From positions 836,213 to 900,212 of the forward strand of contig NZ_QQBB01000001.1 in assembly GCF_003350535.1 (NCBI RefSeq): a stretch of DNA of 64,000 nucleotides. The letters run 5' to 3'. Positions 20,183-28,698 of the stretch are shown here, piece after piece. The stretch's first letter is position 1. Each line of letters begins with the position of its first letter. This stretch comes from Microvirga subterranea. GTDB taxonomy: Bacteria > Pseudomonadota > Alphaproteobacteria > Rhizobiales > Beijerinckiaceae. A model generated the notes under the pieces. That model saw only the letters and a list, made by a program, of their open reading frames with translations. It did no database searches and was not told where the DNA came from. Position numbers and translations under genes: made by a program.

Positions 20183-21985
20183 TTACGCCGCGTGCTGCTT
20201 CAGCACCTCGAGGAACGCCTCTGCGTAGCGGTCGAGCTTGGCCTGGCCGACACCATGGATCTCGCCGAAGGCGCGGATCGTGGTGGGCCGTTTCGCGGCC
20301 ATGTCGAACAGGCTGCGGTCCGAGAAGATCACGTAGGCGGGCACGCCCTCCTCCTTGGCGAGGCGGGTGCGCAGGACCTTGAGGTCGAGCAGCAGCGGAT
20401 CGTCGCCCGGCACGACGGATTCCGCCTCCATCCGCGAGCGGCGGCGGCGGCGCTCGCTCGGCTTCATCAGCACGTCGGAGCGCAGCTCGATCCGCTCCTG
20501 GCCTTTGAGGACCGCCACTCCCTTGTCGGTGATGGTCCAGCGCCCGTATTCGGCGAGTTCCAGGCCGACCAGCCCCGCCGCATAGATCTGCCGCAGGAGG
20601 GAGCGCCATTCGGTCTTGGAGCGGTCGCTGCCGACCCCGAAGGTCTTGAGCTTGTCGTGGCCGAAGCGGCCGATCGAATCGGTGCGCTCGCCGACCAGGA
20701 TGCTGATGAGATGCTCCGTGCCGAAGCGCTCGCCGGTGCGCACGATGGCCGAGAGGAGCTTTTGGGCCTCGATGGTGCCGTCGAACGACATGACGCCGTC
20801 GATGCACAGGTCGCAGTTGCCGCAGGGCTCCGTCGTCTCGCCGAAATAGGCCAGCAGGGTCTGGCGGCGGCAGCGCGGCGCCTCGCAGAGCGCCACCAGC
20901 GCATTGAGCCGCTGGCGCTCGACCCGCTTCTGCTCGTCGGGCGCGTCGCTGTCCTCGATCTGCATGCGGCGCAGGCGCATGTCGTCGAGGCCGTAGAGGG
21001 TGAGCGTGTCGGCGGGCGCCCCGTCGCGGCCGGCGCGGCCGATCTCCTGGTAATAGGCCTCGATGGATTTCGGCAGGGCCGCATGGGCCACGAAGCGTAC
21101 GTCCGGCTTGTCGATCCCCATGCCGAAGGCCACCGTCGCCACCATCACGACCCCGTCCTCCTGCAGGAAGATGTCCTGGTTCTTGGCCCGGTCTCCCTGC
21201 GGCATGCCCGCATGGTAGGGCAGCGCCCGGTAACCGGCCTGGTTCAGGGAGTCCGACAGCTTTTCCGTCGCGTCGCGCGACGAGCAGTAGACGATGCCGC
21301 TCTCGTGCCGGTGCTTGTCGAGGAACGAGAAGAGCTGGCGTCTCGAATGCTCCTTGGCCTGCATGGCGAGGCGCAGATTCGGCCGGTCGAAGCCGTGAAT
21401 GAAGATGCGCGGCTCGCTCTCGAAGAGCCGGTGCATGATGTCGCCGCGCGTCGCCACGTCGGCGGTGGCCGTGAGCGCGATGGTCTGCACGCCGCCGAGG
21501 CGTCGGCGAACCTCGCCGAGGAGCGCGTATTCGGGCCGGAAATCGTGTCCCCATTGCGAGACGCAATGCGCCTCGTCGATGGCGAGCAGGTTCACGCCCG
21601 CCCGCGCGAGCCATTCGGTCGCGCCCGTGTTGGCGAGGCGTTCCGGCGAGGCGTAGAGCAGGCGCATGCGCCCGTCGCGGATCGAATCGGTGACGCGCCG
21701 GTTCTCGGCCTGATCGTTGGCGGAGTTGAGGCTCCCGGCCTCGACGCCGAAATGGCGCAGGGCCTCCACCTGGTCGCGCATGAGGGCGATGAGCGGCGAG
21801 ACCACGACGGTCAGCCCGTTCCGCACGAGCGTCGGCAGCTGGTAGCACAGGGACTTGCCGGCGCCGGTCGGCATGACGGCGAGCACGTCCTCCCCGGCCA
21901 GGACGGCGCGCACGATCTCCTCCTGTCCCTCGCGGAAGGAGGAGAAGCCGAAGACGTCGTGGAGAATCTGGAGCGGGTTGGTCAC
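20183..21985 (-). CDS. recQ: ATP-dependent DNA helicase RecQ
   Basis: 600 residues with a GTG start overlapping the upstream stop (GTGA); the open frame continues upstream only as a shadow of that gene. Motifs in order: Walker A MPTGAGKSLCYQLP, DEAH box IDEAHCVSQWGHDFRPEY, helicase C with QEIGRAGRDG, the zinc-binding RQC cysteines (CEAPRC, CGNCDLC), a winged-helix region, and a C-terminal HRDC domain (about 520-595). It unwinds DNA 3' to 5' in recombination and fork repair. Length and layout are those of E. coli RecQ. Confidence 0.96.
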   Translation of the reverse strand: MTNPLQILHDVFGFSSFREGQEEIVRAVLAGEDVLAVMPTGAGKSLCYQLPTLVRNGLTVVVSPLIALMRDQVEALRHFGVEAGSLNSANDQAENRRVTDSIRDGRMRLLYASPERLANTGATEWLARAGVNLLAIDEAHCVSQWGHDFRPEYALLGEVRRRLGGVQTIALTATADVATRGDIMHRLFESEPRIFIHGFDRPNLRLAMQAKEHSRRQLFSFLDKHRHESGIVYCSSRDATEKLSDSLNQAGYRALPYHAGMPQGDRAKNQDIFLQEDGVVMVATVAFGMGIDKPDVRFVAHAALPKSIEAYYQEIGRAGRDGAPADTLTLYGLDDMRLRRMQIEDSDAPDEQKRVERQRLNALVALCEAPRCRRQTLLAYFGETTEPCGNCDLCIDGVMSFDGTIEAQKLLSAIVRTGERFGTEHLISILVGERTDSIGRFGHDKLKTFGVGSDRSKTEWRSLLRQIYAAGLVGLELAEYGRWTITDKGVAVLKGQERIELRSDVLMKPSERRRRRSRMEAESVVPGDDPLLLDLKVLRTRLAKEEGVPAYVIFSDRSLFDMAAKRPTTIRAFGEIHGVGQAKLDRYAEAFLEVLKQHAA

Positions 21986-23253
21986 GGCTGCCGTGTGGCC
22001 GACGCGGGACTCCGCGTCAATGCGGCATCGGGAATCCCGAGATAGGACAGCACGCCTCTGGCGGCCGCGACCCCGGTCGCGAAGGTCGCCTGGAGCAGGT
22101 ACCCGCCGGTCGGCGCCTCCCAGTCCAGCATCTCGCCGGCCACGAAGGTCCCGGGCAGGCGGCGCAGCATCAGGTGCTCGTCGGTTTCGTCGAACGCGAT
22201 GCCGCCGGCGCTGGAAATGGCGCGCTCGAGGGATTTCACGCCCGTGAGGGTGAGGGGAGCGGCCTTGATGAGGCGGGCGAGGTCGCCCGCATCCGCGGGC
22301 AGCGCGGCGGATGATTCGCGCAACAGGGCGATGCCGACCGGCGACAGCCCGGCCGCCTTGCGCAGGAAGGTGGAGGCCGACTGCCCTTTTCGCGGCGCGT
22401 CGAGCCGCTTCGCCAGAGCCTCCGCCGAAAGGTCCGGGCGCAGATCGACGAGGAGGGTTGCCCGGCCGTCGCGTTCGATGGCGTCGCGGAGGCGGGCCGA
22501 CAGGGCATAGACCGCGCCACCCTCGATGCCGTCCGTCGTGACGACGGCCTCGCCGCGGACGGTCATGCCATCGAAGGTCAGGGCGATTCGCTTGAGGGGC
22601 TCGCCCGCGAATCGGGCGCGCATCACGTCCGACCAGGGGACCACGAAGCCCATGTTGCTCGGCCGCAAAGGAGAGACGCCGATTCCGCGTCCTGCGAGAG
22701 CCGCCGTCCAGGTCCCGTCGGAGCCGAGCCGCGGCCAGCTCGCGCCGCCGAGGGCCAGCACCGTCGCGTCCGGCTTCTCCTGAACCGTCTTCCCGTCCGG
22801 ACCGCTGAAGACCAGGTAGCCCTCCTCGTCCCAGCCCTGCCAGCGGTGCCGGAGCCGGAATGTCACGCCAAGCTGCCCGAGCCGGGCGAGCCAGGCCCGC
22901 AGGAGGGGAGAGGCCTTGAAGGCCTTCGGAAACACCCGCCCGCTCGACCCCACGAAGGTCTCCTGGCCGAGGCCTTCGCACCAGGCGCGCAGGTCCTCGG
23001 GCCGGAAGGCCTTGAGAGCGGGCAGGAGCTGCGGCCGGGCCTCCGCATAGCGCTGTGTGAAGCGCTCGAAATCCTCGCTGTGGGTGAGATTGAGCCCACC
23101 CCGGCCGGCCATGAGGAACTTGCGTCCGAGCGAGGGCATCTGGTCATAGACCGTGACGGTGATGCCGGCCTGCCCGAGGACCTCCGCCGCCATCAGCCCG
23201 GCAGGGCCGCCGCCGATGACGGCGACGCGGGGAGGGGAGGAGGGCAGGGACAT
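21982..23253 (-). CDS. HI0933/YhiN-type flavoprotein (NAD(P)/FAD-dependent oxidoreductase)
   Basis: 423 residues, start ATGTCCCTGCCC. The FAD dinucleotide motif VAVIGGGPAGLMAAEVLG is followed by the family signature GRKFLMAGRGGLNLTHSE; VLALGGASWPRLGSDG and the C-terminal GGIAFDETDE...FVAGEMLDWEAPTGGYLLQ, which closes the FAD site, are also present. It best fits the PP_4765-like subfamily. The reaction is not established for the family. The stop overlaps the recQ start, so the two are cotranscribed, but no functional link is known. Confidence 0.9.
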   Translation of the reverse strand: MSLPSSPPRVAVIGGGPAGLMAAEVLGQAGITVTVYDQMPSLGRKFLMAGRGGLNLTHSEDFERFTQRYAEARPQLLPALKAFRPEDLRAWCEGLGQETFVGSSGRVFPKAFKASPLLRAWLARLGQLGVTFRLRHRWQGWDEEGYLVFSGPDGKTVQEKPDATVLALGGASWPRLGSDGTWTAALAGRGIGVSPLRPSNMGFVVPWSDVMRARFAGEPLKRIALTFDGMTVRGEAVVTTDGIEGGAVYALSARLRDAIERDGRATLLVDLRPDLSAEALAKRLDAPRKGQSASTFLRKAAGLSPVGIALLRESSAALPADAGDLARLIKAAPLTLTGVKSLERAISSAGGIAFDETDEHLMLRRLPGTFVAGEMLDWEAPTGGYLLQATFATGVAAARGVLSYLGIPDAALTRSPASATRQP

Positions 23254-23406
23254 GCGATCAGCTGACGCGGAAGACAGGAGGGTTCTGGACCCTCGGCCGG
23301 CGGCGTGGCATGCAGCGGCTTCGGGCGGACATGGGTCTTGCACATGACTGCCACGGAGGTTTTTTTCAAGGGGAGCGGCGATGAACGCCGCCTCAAGGGG
23401 AAATCG

Positions 23407-23874
23407 ATGAAGAAGGCCATCTCCTTCTGCGTCCTGGCCGGCCTGGCGCTGGCTGGATGCGCCGGCGACATCGCCCTCACCGAGAACCACAAGGTTCTTT
23501 CGACCTCGACCAGCGACGCCGCGCAAGCGGCGGCCCTGATCTCGGCCTACCGCACCTCCCGGGGCTTGAGCCCCGTGACGGTCGATTCGCGCCTGAACGA
23601 GGCGGCAGCGTACCAGGCCCGGGTCGTGGCGGCGGCCGGCAAGCTCAGCCACGGCAGCTTCAGCAGCCGCATGGACAAGTTCGGCATCGCCGGCTACGCG
23701 GCCGAGAACCTGTCCGCGGGCTCCTCGTCGGTCGATGGTGCCGTCAACCGCTGGAAGGCCTCGCCCGGCCACAACGAGAACCTGCTCATGCCGCAGGCCC
23801 GCCGGATCGGCCTTGCGCGCGCCGACGCCCAGGGCGGCTACGGACGGTACTGGGCGCTCGTCCTCGGCCAGTAA
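23407..23874 (+). CDS. CAP/SCP-domain lipoprotein
   Basis: 155 residues from the ATG encoding MKKAISFCVL; a longer frame upstream lacks a signal. The N-terminus is a lipoprotein signal peptide with lipobox LAGC (Cys about 18). The rest is a bacterial CAP (SCP/TAPS) domain: LNEAAAYQARVVAAAGKLSHGSF, AAENLSAGSSSVDGAVNRWKASPGH and RIGLARA, with two of the family His residues. Probably anchored in the outer or inner membrane; CAP proteins have no single known activity. A ribosome site (AAGGGGAAA) precedes the start. Confidence 0.87.
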   Translation: MKKAISFCVLAGLALAGCAGDIALTENHKVLSTSTSDAAQAAALISAYRTSRGLSPVTVDSRLNEAAAYQARVVAAAGKLSHGSFSSRMDKFGIAGYAAENLSAGSSSVDGAVNRWKASPGHNENLLMPQARRIGLARADAQGGYGRYWALVLGQ

Positions 23875-23937
23875 GGGCCCACGGCACAAAGGAGAAGGCT
23901 GCGCGTTACCGAGGAGGTTCCTCTCTTCGCGCACTCC

Positions 23938-25716
23938 ATGACCCATCAACAAATGCTCGCCTTCGCCATCGTCGCCGGGATGATGGCGCTCTTCGTGTGG
24001 GGCCGGTTCCGCTACGACGTCGTGGCGGCCCTGTCGCTCCTCGTCGCCGTGGTGGTCGGCATCGTGCCGGCCGACAAGGCGTTCTCCGGCTTCAGCGACG
24101 ACATCGTCATCATCGTGGCGAGCGCGCTCCTCGTGAGCGCCGCCGTCTCCAAGTCTGGGGTGCTCGAAGCGGGCCTGAACCGGATCGCCCCTTACCTGCG
24201 CACCACCCAGATCCAGATCGTGGTGCTCGTCGGCGTGGTGACGGTGCTGTCCTCGTTCGTGAAGAACATCGGGGCGCTCGCGATGATGATCCCGGTGGCG
24301 TTCCAGATCGCGCGGCGCACCAACACCTCGCCGTCCGCATTCCTCATGCCGATGGCCTTCGGGTCGCTGCTCGGCGGCATCGTGACCCTCGTGGGCACCT
24401 CGCCCAACATCATCGTGTCACGGGTGCGGGGCGAGCTGCTCGGCGAGCCCTTCGGGATGTTCGACTTTACACCGGTCGGCGCCGGCATCGCGCTCGCGGG
24501 CGTCGTGTTCCTGGCTTTCGGCTACCGGCTCCTGCCTCAGGGCCGCAAGGGGGCGGCATCCCTCGACGAGGCTCTCAACATCAAGAACTACGTGACCGAG
24601 GCCCGCGTGACGCCGGAATCTGAGATCGCCGGGCAGACGGTGGCGGACCTGCGCCGCATGGCCAACGACGAGGTGAAGGTCGCGGCGATCATCCGCAACG
24701 AGACCCGCAGCTCCAGCCCCCTGCCGGACGCCACGATCCGCGAGAACGACCTGCTCATGCTCGAAGGCGAGCCGGACGCCCTGGAAAGCGCGGTGGCGCG
24801 GGCCGGCCTGAAGCTCTCCCGCGAGCACCGCCAGCCCGAGATGGACGAGGCGACGGACGAGATCGGCGTGATCGAGGCGGTGATCGGGCCCAATTCCGTC
24901 CTGACGGGCATCTCGGCCGAGCGCATCGCCCTGTTCGAGCGCTTTCACGTCAACCTGATCGCGGTCAGCCGCAGTGGGCAGCGCTTCACGGAGCGCCTGC
25001 GCACGATCAATCTTCGCCCCGGCGACGTGATCGTGCTCCAGGGCAACCTGAAGAAGCTGCCGGATACCCTCAAGGAACTCGGCTGCCTGCCGCTCGCAGA
25101 GCGCGACATCCGCCTGGGGAGCGCGCGGCGCAGCCTCCTGCCCATCGCCATCCTGGCCGCCGCCATGGTGCTCGTGGCCTTCAACATCCTGCCCGTCGCC
25201 ATCGCGTTCTTCGGGGCGGGGGTTCTGCTGGTGCTGTTCGGCTCGCTGAATCTGCGCGAGGCCTACGAGACCATCGACTGGCCGATCATCGTGATGCTCG
25301 GGGCGCTGATCCCCGTCAGCGAGGCGATCCGCACCACCGGCGGCACGGACCTGATCGCCGGGTGGCTCTCGTCGGCCGCCAACATGCTGCCGCCGACCGG
25401 CGCGCTCGTGCTCATCATGGTGGCCGCCATGGCGGTGACGCCGTTCCTCAACAATGCCGCCACCGTACTCGTGATGGCGCCTATCGCGGCGAGCTTCGCG
25501 ACGCAGCTCGGCTTCAGGCCTGACCCTTTCCTGATGGCGGTGGCCATCGGCGCGGCCTGCGACTTCCTCACCCCCATCGGACACCAGTGCAACACCCTGG
25601 TGATGGGGCCGGGCGGATACCGGTTCGGCGATTACTGGCGGCTCGGCCTGCCGCTCTCGATCATCGTCGTCGTGGTCGGCATCCCGCTCATCATGGTGTT
25701 CTGGCCGCTCCGGTGA
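23938..25716 (+). CDS. SLC13/ArsB-superfamily permease with two TrkA_C domains
   Basis: 592 residues. About five hydrophobic segments at the N-terminus (including VGTSPNIIVSRVR, a family hallmark) are followed by two soluble TrkA_C/RCK_C domains (about 215-295 and 300-385, e.g. IRENDLLMLEGEPDALESAV and LRPGDVIVLQGNLKKLPDTL) and then the second set of membrane segments, with the repeated signature TPIGHQCNTLVMGPGGY. This is the sodium- or proton-coupled divalent-anion symporter layout; substrates in the family include sulfate, dicarboxylates and citrate. The RCK domains suggest gating by a nucleotide or ligand. The substrate here is not inferable. Confidence 0.9.
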   Translation: MTHQQMLAFAIVAGMMALFVWGRFRYDVVAALSLLVAVVVGIVPADKAFSGFSDDIVIIVASALLVSAAVSKSGVLEAGLNRIAPYLRTTQIQIVVLVGVVTVLSSFVKNIGALAMMIPVAFQIARRTNTSPSAFLMPMAFGSLLGGIVTLVGTSPNIIVSRVRGELLGEPFGMFDFTPVGAGIALAGVVFLAFGYRLLPQGRKGAASLDEALNIKNYVTEARVTPESEIAGQTVADLRRMANDEVKVAAIIRNETRSSSPLPDATIRENDLLMLEGEPDALESAVARAGLKLSREHRQPEMDEATDEIGVIEAVIGPNSVLTGISAERIALFERFHVNLIAVSRSGQRFTERLRTINLRPGDVIVLQGNLKKLPDTLKELGCLPLAERDIRLGSARRSLLPIAILAAAMVLVAFNILPVAIAFFGAGVLLVLFGSLNLREAYETIDWPIIVMLGALIPVSEAIRTTGGTDLIAGWLSSAANMLPPTGALVLIMVAAMAVTPFLNNAATVLVMAPIAASFATQLGFRPDPFLMAVAIGAACDFLTPIGHQCNTLVMGPGGYRFGDYWRLGLPLSIIVVVVGIPLIMVFWPLR

Positions 25717-25773
25717 GGAACGGACCGGTGGCGCCTCCGTTGACCCCTCGAGTCCCATAACAGGAGTGATGTC

Positions 25774-25971
25774 ATGACCCGAGGCCCCGGCCCGTACGAT
25801 CCGCAGCCGAGTCCCCCGAGCCCGCCCTCCAATCCGGTTCCTCCCGGCCACACGCCGACGGAGGTTCCGGTCCGCGAGCCCACCGAGATCCCGGCGACCG
25901 ATCCGGACCGTGCCCCGGACACGCCCCTGACGCCGCCGCAGCCCGGCGGCCAGCCCGGGCCGATCGCCTGA
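25774..25971 (+). CDS. Small proline-rich protein of unknown function
   Basis: 65 residues, 23 of them Pro, with no Cys, Lys, Trp or Phe and no signal peptide or membrane segment, so it should be disordered. It has a plausible ribosome site (AACAGGAG, 8 bp upstream), its own intergenic spacing and a strong terminator right after the stop, which together favour a real gene. The composition also follows from CCN-rich high-GC sequence, so a non-coding origin is possible. Confidence 0.6.
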   Translation: MTRGPGPYDPQPSPPSPPSNPVPPGHTPTEVPVREPTEIPATDPDRAPDTPLTPPQPGGQPGPIA

Positions 25972-25983
25972 TGTCAGAAACGG

Positions 25984-26010
25984 AAAAAGCCCGGGACCCC
26001 GGGCTTTTTT
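25984..26010. terminator. Bidirectional rho-independent terminator
   Basis: Stem AAAAAGCCCGG / CCGGGCTTTTT with a 4-nt loop. A-run and T-run are symmetrical, so it can end both the proline-rich gene on + and the small membrane-protein gene on the opposite strand. Confidence 0.9.
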
Positions 26011-26031
26011 ATGCTTGAACGCGCCGCAGGA

Positions 26032-26334
26032 CTAACGCAGGGCGGCGGTGAGCAGCAGGGTCGTGCCGACCGCCGAGGACGCGACGGCGACGAGCATCGC
26101 CCAGCAATGGAGCCGGTCGCGCTCCTCCTGGTTCAGGAGGGGGCGGATCCGCGATTCCGAGCGCCCGAAGATGAAGCTGTGGTTGCGCGCGGGCCTCGGC
26201 GGTGTCGGCATGATGCAGAAGCCGGCCTTTCCGGTGGACCGGTACCGCTCCTCGCGGGAGGGGCCGGTCAGGTACGAGCGGTCGTCGGAGGGATGCGGGC
26301 CCATGGCGGTCACGGCGTCTTGTGAAAATGTCAT
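26032..26334 (-). CDS. Small hypothetical protein with one C-terminal membrane segment
   Basis: 100 residues from the ATG encoding MTFSQDAVTAM; a longer open frame upstream is only the shadow of the DMT gene. Residues 1-70 are polar with many Arg and Pro; residues about 75-98 (WAMLVAVASSAVGTTLLLTA) form one membrane segment ending at the C-terminus. I recognise no family. The 222 bp upstream (26335-26556) are shared with the divergent DMT gene and show no clear promoter. Confidence 0.6.
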   Translation of the reverse strand: MTFSQDAVTAMGPHPSDDRSYLTGPSREERYRSTGKAGFCIMPTPPRPARNHSFIFGRSESRIRPLLNQEERDRLHCWAMLVAVASSAVGTTLLLTAALR

Positions 26335-26556
26335 GGAGCCAGACTGGAACCGAAGCCGTGAACGCGGAGTAAAACCGCGCCGGAAGCCGGTTTTGTCGTA
26401 AATCAATCCTTTCAGAAGTGGCCTGCGAGCCGGAAGACCCGTTGCGCCGCAAGGGCTTGAGGGCTCTCCCGGCGGCTTTGGCGTGCGGCACAGAAAACGG
26501 GTCGAAGCCGCGGGTCGACTGTGCCATAGGGTTTCCAGGGCTCGGGACCACGCGCA

Positions 26557-27513
26557 ATGACATCGACTATCCACAAGACAATGACGGCCTCCGACTGGGC
26601 GCTGCTCACCATCCTGTCCGTCGTCTGGGGCGGATCGTTCCTGTTCATCGGCGTCGCCGTGAAGGAGCTGCCGCCCCTCACGATCGTCGCCCTCAGGGTG
26701 GCCATGGGGGCGCTGGCCCTGAGGCTGATCCTCGTCGTCATGGGCGTGCCGATGCCGCGGGAGCGCGAGGCCTGGGTCGCGTTTCTCGGGATGGGGATCC
26801 TCAACAACGTGATCCCCTTCACGCTCATCGTCTGGGGGCAGAAGCACATCGCCAGCGGTCTCGCGTCGATCCTGAACGCCACGACGCCGCTCTTCACCGT
26901 GATCGTCGCGCATTACCTGACGGCGGACGAACGCCTGACCCGGCAGCGATTCGCCGGCGTGGTCGTCGGGTTCCTGGGCGTCGCCGTGATGATCGGCGGG
27001 GCCGCCCTCCAGTCCTGGAACCTCGCCGTCCCGGCCCAGCTCGCCGTGCTGGCGGCCGCGGTGTCCTATGCGTTCTCGGGGGTCTACGGCCGGCGGTTCA
27101 AGGCTATGGGCATTCCGCCGCTCGCCACCGCGGCCGGCCAGGTCACGGCCTCGAGCGCCGTCCTCCTGCCGCTCGCCCTCCTGGTCGACCACCCGTGGGC
27201 GCTGCCGCTGCCGAGCACGGGTACGGTCGCGTCCATGCTCGGGCTGGCGCTGCTCTCGACCGCCTTCGCCTACACCCTGTTCTTCCGCCTGCTCGGGCGG
27301 GCCGGGGCCACGAATGTCGGCCTCGTGACCTTCCTGATCCCGGTCAGCGCCATCCTGCTCGGCGTGCTGGTGCTGGGAGAGACCCTCGAGCCCCGGCACA
27401 TGGCCGGCATGGCGCTGATCGGCGCGGGCCTGATCCTGATCGACGGGCGCCTCGTGGCGCGGATCGCCCGGGCGTTCAGTTCGCGGAAGCCGGCGCTGCG
27501 CGGAAGCGATTGA
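26557..27513 (+). CDS. DMT-superfamily (EamA) transporter
   Basis: 318 residues, ten predicted membrane helices in two EamA repeats (about 10-145 and 155-300). Repeat signatures include LSVVWGGSFLFIGVAVKELPP and IPVSAILLGVLVLGETLEPRHM. The family exports amino acids, metabolites or drugs; no substrate can be assigned. Its 3' end overlaps the convergent downstream gene by 38 bp. Confidence 0.88.
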   Translation: MTSTIHKTMTASDWALLTILSVVWGGSFLFIGVAVKELPPLTIVALRVAMGALALRLILVVMGVPMPREREAWVAFLGMGILNNVIPFTLIVWGQKHIASGLASILNATTPLFTVIVAHYLTADERLTRQRFAGVVVGFLGVAVMIGGAALQSWNLAVPAQLAVLAAAVSYAFSGVYGRRFKAMGIPPLATAAGQVTASSAVLLPLALLVDHPWALPLPSTGTVASMLGLALLSTAFAYTLFFRLLGRAGATNVGLVTFLIPVSAILLGVLVLGETLEPRHMAGMALIGAGLILIDGRLVARIARAFSSRKPALRGSD

Positions 27514-28438
27514 ACATCATGTCGGGCGCGCTGGTGTTGTGGCGGGACGGGATCAGCCGGCCCATCCACACATCCGTGGCCCTGGCCTTGCCGAAGCCCA
27601 TGATCGGCTCCTCGCGCCAGGCGCGGGCGTTCTCCTCCCGGGCGGCGATGCGGGCCACGTCGGCGTTGAATTCGGTCACGTACATGGAGCGCAGGGCCGC
27701 GAAGGGCTTGCCCGCGATGGCCCGGTCGAAGGCGACCTCCAGGTTCAGGCGCTCCTCCGTGAGATCCTTCACGGCCACCGTGGCCTTGCCGCCCGCCGTG
27801 AAGGCCAGCGTGAAGGTCATGGAAGCGGGGTCGAACGCGACCTCCTTCAGGTCCACGATCGGCCTCTGCTCCATGGTCACCGGGCCGACCAGGAACGAGG
27901 AGCCGTAGGCGCTCCAGCCCAGATGGGCCGGCGGCAGGGGCTTGATCCGCCAGTAGCCGTCGGCGGGGTAGAGAACGAGCACCTCGTCCTCGCGGCCCTG
28001 CCGGCGCTTCAGGATCTGCATCATGTGGATGTTCTTCTCCGCCCGGTCGCCGATCCGCACCGTCACGTCGCTCGGGCGCCAGAAATGGGTGTAGGAGAGG
28101 CCCGTCACCCGCAGCTCGGGGCTCTCGTAGAGATTGCTCATGGTCGGGTGGGGATGGTTCGAGGTCTCGGCCGAGATGTCCTCGCAGGCGGTCCAGTCCG
28201 GCTCCCAGCTGTCCTGGCGCATGTGGCCCACATAGACCGGGTGGGCGGCCTCGATCCGGAAGGTGCGGACCTCGGGCGAGGCGAAATTAATGGAGACGTT
28301 GTCCTTTTCGGCGCAGAGCACGGGTTCGCTCGTGTTCGTCACGTCGACCGCCAGGCCGTCGAGGGTGGCGGCGGCGGCGCCGGTGGCGAGGGTGAGGGCG
28401 GCGAGGAGAGCCAGGCGGGGCAGGAGCATGCGGACCAT
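27476..28438 (-). CDS. Secreted protein of unknown function
   Basis: 320 residues from the ATG encoding MVRMLLPRL. The N-terminus is a Sec signal peptide (LALLAALTLATGAAAATLDG). The mature part has a beta-rich look with conserved-looking segments such as EKDNVSINFASPEVRTFRIE, THFWRPSDVTVRIGDRA and VLYPADGYWRIKPLPP, but I recognise no domain. Probably periplasmic. Its last 38 bp overlap the 3' end of the DMT gene on the other strand, so transcription of the two is likely to interfere or be coordinated. Confidence 0.8.
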   Translation of the reverse strand: MVRMLLPRLALLAALTLATGAAAATLDGLAVDVTNTSEPVLCAEKDNVSINFASPEVRTFRIEAAHPVYVGHMRQDSWEPDWTACEDISAETSNHPHPTMSNLYESPELRVTGLSYTHFWRPSDVTVRIGDRAEKNIHMMQILKRRQGREDEVLVLYPADGYWRIKPLPPAHLGWSAYGSSFLVGPVTMEQRPIVDLKEVAFDPASMTFTLAFTAGGKATVAVKDLTEERLNLEVAFDRAIAGKPFAALRSMYVTEFNADVARIAAREENARAWREEPIMGFGKARATDVWMGRLIPSRHNTSAPDMMFNRFRAAPASAN

Positions 28439-28698
28439 CGTGCGTTCGACCGGGAGGAGGCCTGGGCGGGAGCCGGCCGCCGGTACAGATACTCTCCAAG
28501 CGTCACCGGGTCGAGCGCCCAGGCGGCGCCCTGCGGCCGCCTGTTGATGAAGCATGGCAGGCATCCCATCTCTGTCATTAGGGTTCGTCCCCTGCCTGTG
28601 ATAAGGTGCCGGACGTCCGCAAGCTTGACGTGAGGCGCGGAGCGCCTCTGCACGGAACCGATTTCCTGAAAAGAGACGGGTTCGCCTGAGTTCGATTG

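Noticed and set aside
28439..28698. Possible FMN riboswitch upstream of ribA
   Set aside because: None of the conserved FMN-element blocks is present.
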